A stretch of 64,000 nt of DNA from Lachnoanaerobaculum orale. GTDB lineage: Bacteria > Bacillota > Clostridia > Lachnospirales > Lachnospiraceae. The notes under the pieces are model-generated. The model ran no database searches, was not told the DNA's origin, and was given only the letters and a program-made list of their open reading frames with translations. The DNA lies in NCBI RefSeq assembly GCF_003862485.1, contig NZ_RRCM01000003.1:79448-143447 (forward strand), written 5' to 3'. Each line of letters opens with the position of its first letter. Position 1 is the first letter of the stretch. Positions 8,730 through 18,831 of the stretch are shown piece by piece. Both the position numbers and the translations under genes were made by a program.

Positions 8730-9227
8730 ATGGACGATATGCAAGTCTATATTGCGAATTTAGGCAAATACAATGAGGGCGAATTGGTCGGTGCGTGGTT
8801 TACCTTTCCCATTGACTTTGAGGAAGTCAAAGAGAAAATCGGCTTGAATGATGAATATGAGGAATACGCCATTCATGACTACGAGTTACCCTTTACGGTT
8901 GACGAATACACTTCCATTGGCGAACTCAATCGACTATGGGAAATGGTATCGGAATTACCCGAAGAATTACAATCGGAGCTATCTGCTCTGCTCACTCATT
9001 TTTCAAGCATTGAAGAACTAAGCGAACATCAAGAGGATATTATCATTCATTCCGATTGTGATGATATGTATGACGTGGCACGCTACTACATTGAAGAAAC
9101 GGGTGCTTTAGGCGAAGTACCAGCTAGTCTTCAAAACTATATTGATTATCAAGCCTATGGTCGGGATTTAGACCTTTCAGGAACGTTTATCTCAACCAAT
9201 CATGGGATTTTTGAAATCGTCTATTAA
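8730..9227 (+). CDS. ardA: ArdA antirestriction protein (Tn916 Orf18)
   Basis: 165 residues, very acidic, no membrane segments. ArdA proteins mimic DNA and block type I restriction-modification enzymes as single-stranded element DNA enters a new host. The opening MQVYIANLGKYNEGELVGAWF and the LSGTFISTNHGIFEI end are characteristic. AAAGAAAGGACG precedes ATG 8730. A hairpin terminator lies about 40 bases after its stop. Confidence 0.95.
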   Translation: MDDMQVYIANLGKYNEGELVGAWFTFPIDFEEVKEKIGLNDEYEEYAIHDYELPFTVDEYTSIGELNRLWEMVSELPEELQSELSALLTHFSSIEELSEHQEDIIIHSDCDDMYDVARYYIEETGALGEVPASLQNYIDYQAYGRDLDLSGTFISTNHGIFEIVY

Positions 9228-9267
9228 ATCTGTCGGTACATTACTACTGGCAGATTTTCTATTTTAC

Positions 9268-9299
9268 GGGGTGGCTCAATCAGCTACCCCTATTTTTTA
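9268..9299 (+). terminator. Hairpin after ardA
   Basis: GGGGTGGCT pairs with AGCTACCCC around a short loop, followed by TATTTTTT. It sits between ardA and orf17 and may reduce read-through. It also argues against a start of orf17 as far upstream as 9202. Confidence 0.65.
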
Positions 9300-9315
9300 T
9301 GAAAGGATTGATTAC

Positions 9316-9708
9316 ATGAAGAAAATACGAAGCTATACCAGTATCTGGTCTGTGGAAAAGGTACTGTATTCTATCAATGATTTTAGACTTCCGTTTCCCA
9401 TAACCTTTACGCAAATGACATGGTTTGTCGTGTCACTCTTTGCAGTGATGATACTTGGCAACTTGCCCCCTCTTTCCATGATAGAGGGAGCATTTCTCAA
9501 ATACTTTGGGATTCCTGTGGCTTTCACATGGTTTATGTCTACAAAAACTTTTGATGGTAAAAAGCCTTATGGATTTTTGAAGTCTGTCATTGCTTATGCA
9601 CTGCGACCAAAGCTGACCTATGCAGGAAAAAAAGTAACGCTTGGCAGAAACCAGCCACAAGAAGCCATTACAGCAGTTAGGAGTGAATTTTATGGCATAT
9701 CCAATTAA
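9316..9708 (+). CDS. orf17: Tn916 Orf17, TcpE-family conjugal transfer protein
   Basis: 131 residues from ATG 9316. The frame extends back to 9202 inside ardA, but the ATG at 9316 has a GAAAGGATT site and gives the usual TcpE length. Two membrane segments (about 35-50 and 58-75) and the motif TFDGKKPYGFLKS are typical of TcpE, a channel component that localises to the cell pole in related systems. It overlaps the start of orf16 by 17 bases. Confidence 0.88.
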   Translation: MKKIRSYTSIWSVEKVLYSINDFRLPFPITFTQMTWFVVSLFAVMILGNLPPLSMIEGAFLKYFGIPVAFTWFMSTKTFDGKKPYGFLKSVIAYALRPKLTYAGKKVTLGRNQPQEAITAVRSEFYGISN

Positions 9709-12139
9709 ATACATTGAAAACAATCTCGTCTGGAATAAAGACGGGGAATGTTATGCTTACTATGAGCTTGTTCCTTACAATTACTCATTTCTAAGTCCAG
9801 AACAGAAAATACAAGTGCATGATTCTTTCAGACAGCTTATCGCACAAAATCGTGATGGCAAAATTCATGCTTTACAAATCAGTACAGAATCCAGCATACG
9901 TTCTGCACAAGAGCGTTCCAAAAATGAAGTCACTGGCAAGCTCAAAGCGGTTGCCTATGACAAAATCGACCAACAGACAGACGCTTTAATATCCATGATT
10001 GGCGAAAATCAAGTGAACTACCGTTTCTTTATCGGCTTTAAGTTGCTTCTCAACGATCAGGAGTTTTCTATGAAAAGTCTTACCGTTGAAGCAAAAAATG
10101 CTTTGTCTGATTTTGTCTATGATGTGAACCATAAGCTGATGGGCGATTTTGTTAGTATGAGTAATGATGAAATCCTGCGTTTTCAGAAGATGGAAAAGCT
10201 CTTAGAAAATAAAATCTCTCGTCGTTTCAAAATCCGCAGGTTAGATAAGGACGACTTCGGCTATCTGATTGAACACCTTTACGGACAGACAGGCACTGCC
10301 TATGAAGAGTATGAGTACCATCTATCAAAGAAAAAGCTGGATAATGAAACGCTGATTAAATACTATGACTTGATTAAGCCTACTCGCTGTTTGGTGGAAG
10401 AAAAACAGCGATATTTGAAAATCCAGCAGGAAGATGAAACCGTCTATGTAGCTTACTTTACCATTAACAGCATTGTCGGAGAACTGGACTTCCCGTCCTC
10501 TGAAATCTTCTACTACCAGCAACAGCAATTTACATTCCCGATTGATACGTCAATGAATGTGGAAATTGTAGCGAATCGTAAAGCCCTATCTACTGTCCGC
10601 AATAAAAAGAAAGAACTGAAAGACTTGGATAACCACGCTTGGCAAAGTGATAATGAAACCAGCTCCAATGTGGCGGAAGCTCTGGAAAGTGTGAATGAGC
10701 TGGAAACCAATTTAGACCAAAGCAAGGAATCTATGTACAAGCTGTCTTATGTGGTAAGGGTATCAGCAAATGATCTTGACGAACTCAAACGTCGTTGTAA
10801 TGAAGTGAAAGATTTTTATGACGATTTAAGCGTAAAACTGGTACGACCATTTGGGGATATGCTCGGCTTACATGAAGAATTTTTACCTGCCAGCAAGCGT
10901 TATATGAATGATTATATTCAATACGTGACCTCTGATTTCCTCGCTGGTTTAGGTTTTGGTGCTACTCAAATGCTGGGGGAAAATGAGGGGATTTATGTTG
11001 GCTACAGCTTAGATACTGGACGCAATGTCTATCTGAAACCTGCTCTTGCCAGTCAAGGGGTTAAGGGTTCAGTAACCAATGCGTTAGCGTCGGCTTTTGT
11101 TGGTTCGCTGGGTGGTGGTAAATCCTTTGCGAATAACCTTATCGTCTATTATGCGGTGCTTTATGGGGCACAAGCAGTGATTGTAGACCCAAAAGCAGAA
11201 CGTGGCAGATGGAAAGAAACCTTGCCAGAGATTTCCCATGAAATCAATATCGTCACTCTGACTTCTGATGAGAAAAACAAAGGCTTACTTGACCCTTATG
11301 TGATTATGAAAAATCCCAAAGATTCTGAATCACTGGCTATTGATATTCTGACATTCCTTACGGGGATTTCCTCTCGTGATGGGGAACGCTTCCCAATCCT
11401 TAGAAAAGCCATTCGTGCAGTAACCAATAGTGAAGTACGAGGGTTGATGAAAGTGATTGAGGAATTACGGGTTGAGAATACGCCACTAAGTACCAGTATA
11501 GCCGACCATATCGAAAGTTTTACAGACTATGACTTTGCACATTTATTATTCAGTAATGGTTATGTGGAGCAGTCTATCAGCTTAGAAAAACAACTGAACA
11601 TTATACAGGTTGCGGACTTGGTACTTCCCGACAAGGAAACTTCCTTTGAGGAATATACCACTATGGAGCTTTTATCCGTTGCTATGCTGATTGTCATTAG
11701 TACCTTTGCTTTAGACTTTATCCATACAGACCGAAGCATTTTCAAGATTGTAGATTTAGACGAAGCATGGAGCTTTTTACAGGTAGCACAAGGAAAAACA
11801 CTATCTATGAAGCTGGTTCGGGCTGGTCGTGCTATGAACGCTGGGGTATATTTCGTGACCCAAAATACAGACGACCTCTTAGATGAAAAACTGAAAAATA
11901 ACCTCGGCTTAAAATTTGCATTTCGTTCCACTGACCTTAACGAGATTAAAAAGACCTTAGCCTTTTTTGGTGTAGACCCAGAGGACGAAAACAATCAGAA
12001 GCGATTGCGTGATTTGGAAAACGGGCAATGCCTTATCAGTGATTTATATGGTCGTGTCGGTGTGATACAGTTCCACCCTGTATTTGAAGAACTGCTCCAT
12101 GCCTTTGATACCAGACCACCTGTGCGAAAAGAGGTGTAA
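9692..12139 (+). CDS. orf16: Tn916 Orf16, VirB4/ConE-type conjugation ATPase
   Basis: 815 residues from ATG 9692 (site TAGGAGTG); the frame extends to 9641, but that start has no good site. The P-loop is SLGGGKSFANN near residue 475; the Walker B-like segment is KIVDLDEAWSFL near 690, followed by GRAMNAGVYFVTQNTDDL. It is the energy-providing ATPase of the type IV-like mating channel, at the inner face of the membrane. It overlaps orf17 and is 2 bases from orf15, so translation is coupled. Confidence 0.94.
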   Translation: MAYPIKYIENNLVWNKDGECYAYYELVPYNYSFLSPEQKIQVHDSFRQLIAQNRDGKIHALQISTESSIRSAQERSKNEVTGKLKAVAYDKIDQQTDALISMIGENQVNYRFFIGFKLLLNDQEFSMKSLTVEAKNALSDFVYDVNHKLMGDFVSMSNDEILRFQKMEKLLENKISRRFKIRRLDKDDFGYLIEHLYGQTGTAYEEYEYHLSKKKLDNETLIKYYDLIKPTRCLVEEKQRYLKIQQEDETVYVAYFTINSIVGELDFPSSEIFYYQQQQFTFPIDTSMNVEIVANRKALSTVRNKKKELKDLDNHAWQSDNETSSNVAEALESVNELETNLDQSKESMYKLSYVVRVSANDLDELKRRCNEVKDFYDDLSVKLVRPFGDMLGLHEEFLPASKRYMNDYIQYVTSDFLAGLGFGATQMLGENEGIYVGYSLDTGRNVYLKPALASQGVKGSVTNALASAFVGSLGGGKSFANNLIVYYAVLYGAQAVIVDPKAERGRWKETLPEISHEINIVTLTSDEKNKGLLDPYVIMKNPKDSESLAIDILTFLTGISSRDGERFPILRKAIRAVTNSEVRGLMKVIEELRVENTPLSTSIADHIESFTDYDFAHLLFSNGYVEQSISLEKQLNIIQVADLVLPDKETSFEEYTTMELLSVAMLIVISTFALDFIHTDRSIFKIVDLDEAWSFLQVAQGKTLSMKLVRAGRAMNAGVYFVTQNTDDLLDEKLKNNLGLKFAFRSTDLNEIKKTLAFFGVDPEDENNQKRLRDLENGQCLISDLYGRVGVIQFHPVFEELLHAFDTRPPVRKEV

Positions 12140-12141
12140 AT

Positions 12142-14319
12142 GTGAAACCATCAATAGTAAACAGAATAAAATCAAACTGGACGCTGAAACGTCTAGGTAA
12201 AGTGGCAATGACAGTGGCTTTCACACTTGTGATTGCCATTTTTCTTTTAGCCATGCTGGGAACGGTGGTTCAAGCTGCGGGCTTGGTAGATGATACGGTC
12301 AATGTGGCAAATGAATACAGCCGATACCCACTTGAAAACTATCAACTGGATTTTTATGTGGATAATAGCTGGGGCTGGCTTCCGTGGAACTGGTCGGACG
12401 GGATTGGAAAACAGGTCATGTATGGACTATATGCCATTACCAATTTTATTTGGACAATCAGTTTGTATGTTTCCAATGCGACAGGTTACTTAGTACAGGA
12501 AGCCTATTCCTTAGACTTCATTTCCGCTACAGCAGATTCCATTGGTAAGAATATGCAGACCTTAGCTGGTGTGAGTGCAAACGGATTTTCAACAGAGGGT
12601 TTCTATGTTGGATTCCTCTTACTCTTGATTTTGGTTCTTGGGGTTTATGTTGCCTATACGGGACTGATAAAGAGAGAAACCACAAAGGCAATTCATGCCA
12701 TTATGAATTTTGTGCTGGTGTTTATCCTATCGGCTTCCTTTATTGCCTACGCTCCCGACTACATTAAAAAAATCAATGACTTTTCATCAGACATCAGTAA
12801 TGCCAGTTTATCACTTGGCACGAAGATTGTCATGCCCCATTCCGATAGTCAAGGCAAGGACAGCGTGGACTTAATCAGAGATAGCCTGTTTTCCATACAG
12901 GTTCAGCAACCGTGGCTACTGCTTCAATACAACAGTTCAGACATTGAAAGTATCGGTATTGACCGTGTGGAAAGCCTGCTCTCCACCAGCCCAGATTCCA
13001 ACAATGGCGAAGACAGAGAAAAAATTGTTGCGGAAGAAATTGAAGACAGAAGCAATACCAATCTAACCATTACAAAGACCATTAACCGTTTAGGTACAGT
13101 CTTCTTCCTATTTGTCTTCAATATTGGGATTTCCATATTTGTATTCCTATTAACAGGAATCATGATTTTCTCGCAGGTACTTTTTATCATCTATGCTATG
13201 TTTCTGCCTGTGAGCTTTATTTTAAGCATGATTCCATCATTTGATGGTATGTCAAAACGAGCCATAACAAAGCTCTTTAATACCATTTTGACACGAGCTG
13301 GAATCACATTGATTATTACGACAGCATTTAGTATTTCAACCATGCTCTATACCTTATCGGCTGGTTATCCGTTCTTTTTGATTGCTTTTCTACAGATTGT
13401 GACCTTTGCAGGAATCTACTTCAAGCTGGGCGATTTAATGAGTATGTTTTCTCTACAGAGTAACGATTCTCAAAGTGTGGGAAGTCGTGTGATGAGAAAA
13501 CCTCGTATGCTTATGCACGCTCACATGCACCGTCTACAGCGGAAACTTGGACGTTCCATGACTACTCTAGGGGCTGGGTCTGCCATTGTTACAGGTAAAA
13601 AAGGACAGTCGGGTTCGGGGAGTTCTGCAAGGACACAAGCAGATCACTCCCGACCAGACGGAAAGGAAAAATCAACACTTGGAAAACGTATCGGTCAAAC
13701 CATCGGTACAGTAGCTGATACCAAAGACAGAATGGTAGACACTGCTAGTGGTTTGAAAGAACAGGTTAAAGATTTGCCGACCAATGCAAGATATGCAGTA
13801 TATCAAGGAAAATCCAAAGTAAAAGAGAATGTCCGTGATTTAACCAGTAGTATTTCTCAAACCAAAGCGGACAGAGCCAGTGGACGCAAGGAACAGCAGG
13901 AACAAAGGCGAAAAACCATTGCGAAGCGTCGCTCTGAAATGGAACAGGTCAAACAGAAAAAACAGCCTGCTTCTTCTGTTCATGAAAGACCGACTACAAG
14001 ACAAGAACAATATCATGATGAACAGACCTCAAAACAGTCTAATATTCAGACTTCATATAAGGAATCTCAACAAGCCAAACAAGAGCGTCCAGCAGTTAAG
14101 TCCGATTTTTCAAGTCCAAAAGTGGAACGCCAAGGCAATACCGTTCAAGAAAAAACCGTTCAAAAGCCAGCAACTTCAACCACTACAGCAGATAGAACTT
14201 CACAACGTCCAATCACAAAAGAACGTCCGTCTACTGTTCAAAGAGTACCACTACAAAATACAAGAAGTAGACCACCAATCAAAACCGCCACCATTAAGAA
14301 AGTCGGTAAGAAACCATGA
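12142..14319 (+). CDS. orf15: Tn916 Orf15, polytopic channel protein (VirB6-like)
   Basis: 725 residues from a GTG at 12142 behind AGAGGTG. An N-terminal signal-like segment, several further membrane spans (about 155-175, 190-210, 310-365, 385-420) and a long, Lys/Gln/Ser-rich hydrophilic C-terminal tail (from about 440) that would be cytosolic. This layout matches the VirB6/ConG-type core membrane subunit of the conjugation channel. It ends with a four-base overlap with orf14. Confidence 0.92.
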   Translation: MKPSIVNRIKSNWTLKRLGKVAMTVAFTLVIAIFLLAMLGTVVQAAGLVDDTVNVANEYSRYPLENYQLDFYVDNSWGWLPWNWSDGIGKQVMYGLYAITNFIWTISLYVSNATGYLVQEAYSLDFISATADSIGKNMQTLAGVSANGFSTEGFYVGFLLLLILVLGVYVAYTGLIKRETTKAIHAIMNFVLVFILSASFIAYAPDYIKKINDFSSDISNASLSLGTKIVMPHSDSQGKDSVDLIRDSLFSIQVQQPWLLLQYNSSDIESIGIDRVESLLSTSPDSNNGEDREKIVAEEIEDRSNTNLTITKTINRLGTVFFLFVFNIGISIFVFLLTGIMIFSQVLFIIYAMFLPVSFILSMIPSFDGMSKRAITKLFNTILTRAGITLIITTAFSISTMLYTLSAGYPFFLIAFLQIVTFAGIYFKLGDLMSMFSLQSNDSQSVGSRVMRKPRMLMHAHMHRLQRKLGRSMTTLGAGSAIVTGKKGQSGSGSSARTQADHSRPDGKEKSTLGKRIGQTIGTVADTKDRMVDTASGLKEQVKDLPTNARYAVYQGKSKVKENVRDLTSSISQTKADRASGRKEQQEQRRKTIAKRRSEMEQVKQKKQPASSVHERPTTRQEQYHDEQTSKQSNIQTSYKESQQAKQERPAVKSDFSSPKVERQGNTVQEKTVQKPATSTTTADRTSQRPITKERPSTVQRVPLQNTRSRPPIKTATIKKVGKKP

Positions 14320-15317
14320 AGTTGAAAACTTTAGTGATTGGTGGTTCTGGATTATTCTTGATGGTCTTCTCACTGCTTCTGTTTGTTGCCATTTTATTTT
14401 CAGATGAACAGGACAGCGGAATTTCCAATATTCATTATGGAGGTGTGAATGTTTCCGCAGAAGTGCTGGCTCATAAGCCTATGGTAGAAAAATATGCCAA
14501 AGAATATGGCGTTGAAGAATATGTCAACATACTTCTTGCGATTATACAGGTGGAATCGGGCGGTACTGCGGAAGATGTTATGCAGTCCTCGGAATCCCTC
14601 GGTCTTCCACCTAATTCATTGAGTACAGAAGAATCCATTAAGCAAGGTGTGAAGTATTTCAGTGAATTATTAGCCAGTAGCGAAAGGCTCAGTGTAGATT
14701 TAGAATCGGTTATCCAGTCCTACAATTATGGTGGTGGTTTCTTAGGGTATGTGGCTAATCGTGGAAATAAATATACCTTTGAACTGGCTCAAAGTTTCTC
14801 AAAAGAGTATTCAGGTGGCGAAAAAGTGTCTTACCCCAATCCCATAGCCATACCTATCAATGGGGGCTGGCGATACAACTATGGCAATATGTTTTATGTG
14901 CAACTGGTAACGCAGTATCTTGTCACAACAGAGTTTGATGATGATACGGTACAAGCCATCATGGACGAAGCACTGAAATATGAGGGCTGGCGATACGTTT
15001 ACGGTGGAGCTTCCCCGACTACTTCTTTTGATTGTAGCGGACTGACACAATGGACGTATGGAAAAGCTGGAATTAACTTACCACGAACCGCACAACAGCA
15101 ATATGATGTGACCCAGCATATCCCACTATCGGAAGCACAAGCTGGCGATTTGGTTTTCTTTCATTCTACCTATAACGCTGGCTCTTATATTACTCATGTT
15201 GGGATATACCTTGGCAATAACCGTATGTTTCATGCAGGCGACCCAATCGGTTATGCCGACTTAACAAGCCCCTACTGGCAACAGCATTTAGTGGGAGCAG
15301 GACGAATCAAACAATGA
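14316..15317 (+). CDS. orf14: Tn916 Orf14, bifunctional lysozyme and NlpC/P60 peptidase
   Basis: 333 residues, homologous to CwlT of ICEBs1. An N-terminal membrane segment is followed by a lysozyme-like domain (LLAIIQVESGG, Glu near residue 79; VIQSYNYGGGF near 130) and a C-terminal NlpC/P60 endopeptidase domain with the catalytic cysteine in SFDCSGLTQW and histidine in THVGIYLG. It opens the cell wall locally for the mating channel. ATGA overlap with orf15. Confidence 0.95.
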   Translation: MKLKTLVIGGSGLFLMVFSLLLFVAILFSDEQDSGISNIHYGGVNVSAEVLAHKPMVEKYAKEYGVEEYVNILLAIIQVESGGTAEDVMQSSESLGLPPNSLSTEESIKQGVKYFSELLASSERLSVDLESVIQSYNYGGGFLGYVANRGNKYTFELAQSFSKEYSGGEKVSYPNPIAIPINGGWRYNYGNMFYVQLVTQYLVTTEFDDDTVQAIMDEALKYEGWRYVYGGASPTTSFDCSGLTQWTYGKAGINLPRTAQQQYDVTQHIPLSEAQAGDLVFFHSTYNAGSYITHVGIYLGNNRMFHAGDPIGYADLTSPYWQQHLVGAGRIKQ

Positions 15318-15331
15318 GAAAGGAAGATTTA

Positions 15332-16249
15332 ATGATGAAATTTAGAAAAAATCAGAATAAAGAAAAACAGATACCAAAGGAAAAGAAACCTCGTGTCTAC
15401 TATAAGGTCAATCCTCATAAAAAGGTTGTGATTGCCTTGTGGGTACTTTTAGGGCTTAGTTTCAGCTTTGCGATATTCAAGCACTTTACAGCTATAGATA
15501 CTCATACTATTCACGAAACAACTATCATAGAAAAGGAATACGTTGATACTCATCATGTAGAAAATTTTGTAGAGAACTTTGCGAAAGTCTACTATTCATG
15601 GGAGCAATCCGATAAGTCCATTGATAATCGAATGGAAAGTCTAAAAGGCTATCTGACAGATGAACTTCAAGCTCTCAATGTTGATACAGTACGCAAAGAT
15701 ATTCCTGTATCGTCTTCTGTAAGAGGATTTCAGATATGGACGGTAGAGCCAACTGGCGACAATGAGTTTAATGTAACCTACAGTGTAGACCAGCTCATTA
15801 CAGAGGGAGAAAATACAAAGACCGTCCACTCTGCTTATATAGTGAGTGTCTATGTAGATGGTTCTGGAAATATGGTACTGGTTAAGAATCCGACCATTAC
15901 CAACATACCTAAGAAATCAAGTTATAAACCAAAAGCCATTGAAAGTGAGGGGACGGTTGATTCCATTACAACCAATGAAATCAATGAGTTTTTAACGACG
16001 TTCTTCAAGCTCTATCCTACAGCGACAGCCAGTGAACTTTCCTACTATGTGAATGACGGGATATTAAAACCAATCGGAAAAGAGTACATCTTTCAAGAAC
16101 TGGTAAATCCTATTCACAATCGTAAGGATAATCAAGTCACGGTATCGCTGACAGTGGAGTATATCGACCAGCAGACCAAAGCAACGCAGGTATCTCAATT
16201 TGATTTGGTACTTGAAAAGAACGGGAGTAATTGGAAGATTATAGAATAA
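15332..16249 (+). CDS. orf13: Tn916 Orf13, TcpC-family conjugal transfer protein
   Basis: 305 residues from ATG 15332, preceded by GAAAGGAAG; an overlapping start at 15314 (ATGA with orf14) is also possible. A basic N-terminus, one membrane segment (about 25-43) and an extracellular part made of two NTF2-like modules (VENFAKVYYSWE near 70 and INEFLTTFFKLYPTA near 215), as in TcpC/VirB8-like channel proteins. Last gene of the transfer module before the tet(M) leader. Confidence 0.92.
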   Translation: MMKFRKNQNKEKQIPKEKKPRVYYKVNPHKKVVIALWVLLGLSFSFAIFKHFTAIDTHTIHETTIIEKEYVDTHHVENFVENFAKVYYSWEQSDKSIDNRMESLKGYLTDELQALNVDTVRKDIPVSSSVRGFQIWTVEPTGDNEFNVTYSVDQLITEGENTKTVHSAYIVSVYVDGSGNMVLVKNPTITNIPKKSSYKPKAIESEGTVDSITTNEINEFLTTFFKLYPTATASELSYYVNDGILKPIGKEYIFQELVNPIHNRKDNQVTVSLTVEYIDQQTKATQVSQFDLVLEKNGSNWKIIE

Positions 16250-16318
16250 CAAATATTGGTACATTATTACAGCTATTTTGTAATCACGTACTCTCTTTGA
16301 TAAAAAATTGGAGATTCC

Positions 16319-16347
16319 TTTACAAATATGCTCTTACGTGCTATTAT
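16319..16347 (+). promoter_or_regulatory. tet(M) promoter
   Basis: TTTACA at 16319-16324 and TATTAT at 16342-16347 with a 17-base spacer. This is the position of Ptet in Tn916, upstream of the attenuator. After circularisation, transcription from here can read through the regulatory genes and, across the joined ends, into the transfer genes. Confidence 0.8.
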
Positions 16348-16378
16348 TTAAGTATCTATTTAAAAGGAGTTAATAAAT

Positions 16379-16402
16379 ATGCGGCAAGGTATTCTTAAAT
16401 AA
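16379..16402 (+). CDS. Seven-codon leader ORF upstream of tet(M)
   Basis: AAAGGAG is followed by ATG 16379 and the short frame MRQGILK, ending TAA. Its codons lie in the 5' arm of a long leader stem (AAGGTATTCTTA at 16385-16396 pairs with TAAGAATACCTT near 16477-16488). Translation of it could change leader folding. No stable product is expected. Confidence 0.4.
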   Translation: MRQGILK

Positions 16403-16523
16403 ACTGTCAATTTGATAGTGGGAACAAATAATTGGATGTCCTTTTTTAGGAGGGCTTAGTTTTTTGTACCCAGTTTAAGAATACCTTTATCATGTGATTC
16501 TAAAGTATCCGGAGAATATCTGT

Positions 16524-16610
16524 ATGCTTTGTATGCCTATGGTTATGCATAAAAATCCCAGTGATAAGAGTATTTATCACTGGGATTTTTATGCCCTTTT
16601 GGGCTTTTGA
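16524..16610 (+). CDS. orf12: Orf12, tet(M) leader peptide (28 residues)
   Basis: The frame opens MLCMPMVMHKNPSDKS and ends at TGA 16608-16610, just before the tet(M) binding site. It matches Orf12, the tet(M) leader peptide of Tn916. The coding region overlaps the attenuator hairpin. In the proposed mechanism, tetracycline raises charged tRNA pools so that ribosomes translate the leader closely behind RNA polymerase and prevent termination. Confidence 0.85.
   Translation: MLCMPMVMHKNPSDKSIYHWDFYALLGF
16551..16608 (+). promoter_or_regulatory. tet(M) transcription attenuator
   Basis: A perfect 16-bp stem (16551-16566 with 16575-16590) ends in a U-rich arm, and is followed directly by a second GCCC/GGGC hairpin (16593-16604) with TTTT. 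Both lie inside the Orf12 frame, the arrangement expected for ribosome-controlled attenuation of tet(M). Confidence 0.88.
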
Positions 16611-16625
16611 ATGGAGGAAAATCAC

Positions 16626-18545
16626 ATGAAAATTATTAATATTGGAGTTTTAGCTCATGTTGATGCGGGAAAAACTACCTTAACAGAAAGCTTATTATAT
16701 AACAGTGGAGCGATTACAGAATTAGGAAGCGTGGACAGAGGTACAACGAAAACGGATAATACGCTTTTAGAACGTCAGAGAGGAATTACAATTCAGACGG
16801 CGATAACCTCTTTTCAGTGGAAAAATACTAAGATAAACATCATAGACACGCCAGGACATATGGATTTTTTAGCAGAAGTATATCGTTCATTATCAGTATT
16901 AGATGGGGCAATTCTACTGATTTCTGCAAAAGATGGCGTACAAGCACAAACTCGTATATTGTTTCATGCACTTAGGAAAATAGGTATTCCCACAATCTTT
17001 TTTATCAATAAGATTGACCAAAATGGAATTGATTTATCAACGGTTTATCAGGATATTAAAGAGAAACTTTCTGCGGAAATTGTAATCAAACAGAAGGTAG
17101 AACTGCATCCTAATATGCGTGTAATGAACTTTACCGAATCTGAACAATGGGATATGGTAATAGAAGGAAATGATTACCTTTTGGAGAAATATACGTCTGG
17201 GAAATTATTGGAAGCATTAGAACTCGAACAAGAGGAAAGCATAAGATTTCATAATTGTTCCCTGTTCCCTGTTTATCACGGAAGTGCAAAAAACAATATA
17301 GGGATTGATAACCTTATAGAAGTGATTACGAATAAATTTTATTCATCAACACATCGAGGTCAGTCTGAACTTTGCGGAAAAGTTTTCAAAATTGAGTATT
17401 CGGAAAAAAGACAGCGTCTTGCATATATACGTCTTTATAGTGGCGTACTGCATTTGCGAGATTCGGTTAGAATATCGGAAAAGGAAAAAATAAAAATTAC
17501 AGAAATGTATACTTCAATAAATGGTGAATTATGTAAAATCGATAAGGCTTATTCCGGGGAAATTGTTATTTTGCAGAATGAGTTTTTGAAGTTAAATAGT
17601 GTTCTTGGAGATACAAAGCTATTGCCACAGAGAGAGAGAATTGAAAATCCCCTCCCTCTGCTGCAAACGACTGTTGAACCGAGCAAACCTCAACAAAGGG
17701 AAATGTTACTTGATGCACTTTTAGAAATCTCCGACAGTGACCCGCTTCTGCGATATTATGTGGATTCTGCGACACATGAAATCATACTTTCTTTCTTAGG
17801 GAAAGTACAAATGGAAGTGACTTGTGCTCTGCTGCAAGAAAAGTATCATGTGGAGATAGAAATAAAAGAGCCTACAGTCATTTATATGGAAAGACCGTTA
17901 AAAAAAGCAGAGTATACCATTCACATCGAAGTTCCACCGAATCCTTTCTGGGCTTCCATTGGTCTATCTGTAGCACCGCTTCCATTAGGGAGCGGAGTAC
18001 AGTATGAGAGCTCGGTTTCTCTTGGATACTTAAATCAATCGTTTCAAAATGCAGTTATGGAGGGGATACGCTATGGCTGTGAACAAGGATTGTATGGTTG
18101 GAATGTGACGGACTGTAAAATCTGTTTTAAGTATGGCTTATACTATAGCCCTGTTAGTACCCCAGCAGATTTTCGGATGCTTGCTCCTATTGTATTGGAA
18201 CAAGTCTTAAAAAAAGCTGGAACAGAATTGTTAGAGCCATATCTTAGTTTTAAAATTTATGCGCCACAGGAATATCTTTCACGAGCATACAACGATGCTC
18301 CTAAATATTGTGCGAACATCGTAGACACTCAATTGAAAAATAATGAGGTCATTCTTAGTGGAGAAATCCCTGCTCGGTGTATTCAAGAATATCGTAGTGA
18401 TTTAACTTTCTTTACAAATGGACGTAGTGTTTGTTTAACAGAGTTAAAAGGGTACCATGTTACTACCGGTGAACCTGTTTGCCAGCCCCGTCGTCCAAAT
18501 AGTCGGATAGATAAAGTACGATATATGTTCAATAAAATAACTTAG
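16626..18545 (+). CDS. tet(M): Tetracycline resistance ribosomal protection protein Tet(M)
   Basis: 639 residues from ATG 16626 (site ATGGAGGAAAATC); the frame extends five codons upstream. It is an EF-G-like GTPase that dislodges tetracycline from the 30S A site. Visible G motifs: [10 protein letters not shown] (residues 9-18), [14 protein letters not shown] and NKID near 130. The C-terminal domains IV-V follow, including the [15 protein letters not shown] segment. Length equals the usual Tet(M). It is downstream of the attenuator and upstream of orf6. Confidence 0.98.
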   Translation: MKIINIGVLAHVDAGKTTLTESLLYNSGAITELGSVDRGTTKTDNTLLERQRGITIQTAITSFQWKNTKINIIDTPGHMDFLAEVYRSLSVLDGAILLISAKDGVQAQTRILFHALRKIGIPTIFFINKIDQNGIDLSTVYQDIKEKLSAEIVIKQKVELHPNMRVMNFTESEQWDMVIEGNDYLLEKYTSGKLLEALELEQEESIRFHNCSLFPVYHGSAKNNIGIDNLIEVITNKFYSSTHRGQSELCGKVFKIEYSEKRQRLAYIRLYSGVLHLRDSVRISEKEKIKITEMYTSINGELCKIDKAYSGEIVILQNEFLKLNSVLGDTKLLPQRERIENPLPLLQTTVEPSKPQQREMLLDALLEISDSDPLLRYYVDSATHEIILSFLGKVQMEVTCALLQEKYHVEIEIKEPTVIYMERPLKKAEYTIHIEVPPNPFWASIGLSVAPLPLGSGVQYESSVSLGYLNQSFQNAVMEGIRYGCEQGLYGWNVTDCKICFKYGLYYSPVSTPADFRMLAPIVLEQVLKKAGTELLEPYLSFKIYAPQEYLSRAYNDAPKYCANIVDTQLKNNEVILSGEIPARCIQEYRSDLTFFTNGRSVCLTELKGYHVTTGEPVCQPRRPNSRIDKVRYMFNKIT

Positions 18546-18642
18546 TGTATTTTATGTTGTTATATAAATATGGTTTCTTGTTAAATAAGATGAAATATTT
18601 TTTAATAAAGATTTGAATTAAAGTGTAAAGGAGGAGATAGTT

Positions 18643-18831
18643 ATTATAAACTACAAGTGGATATTGTGTCCTGTATGTGGAAATAAAACACGATTAAAGA
18701 TAAGGGAAGATACTGAATTAAAAAAATTCCCCCTCTATTGTCCGAAATGCAGACAAGAAAATTTAATTGAAATAAAGCAGTTCAAAGTAACTGTGATTAC
18801 AGAGCCAGACGCAAAGACGCAGAGCCGATAA
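18643..18831 (+). CDS. orf6: Tn916 Orf6, cysteine-rich KTR-type protein (62 residues)
   Basis: A small zinc-ribbon-like protein with two CxxC pairs (LCPVCGNKTR and YCPKCRQEN). No ATG, GTG or TTG fits; an AAGGAGG site (18628-18634) points to an ATT start at 18643 read as Met. The product corresponds to Orf6 downstream of tet(M) in Tn916. Function unknown; a nucleic-acid-binding role is only a guess. Confidence 0.75.
   Translation: MINYKWILCPVCGNKTRLKIREDTELKKFPLYCPKCRQENLIEIKQFKVTVITEPDAKTQSR

Noticed and set aside
9202..9315. Longer N-terminus for orf17
   Set aside because: It would contain the hairpin after ardA and has no good binding site; ATG 9316 fits the family length.
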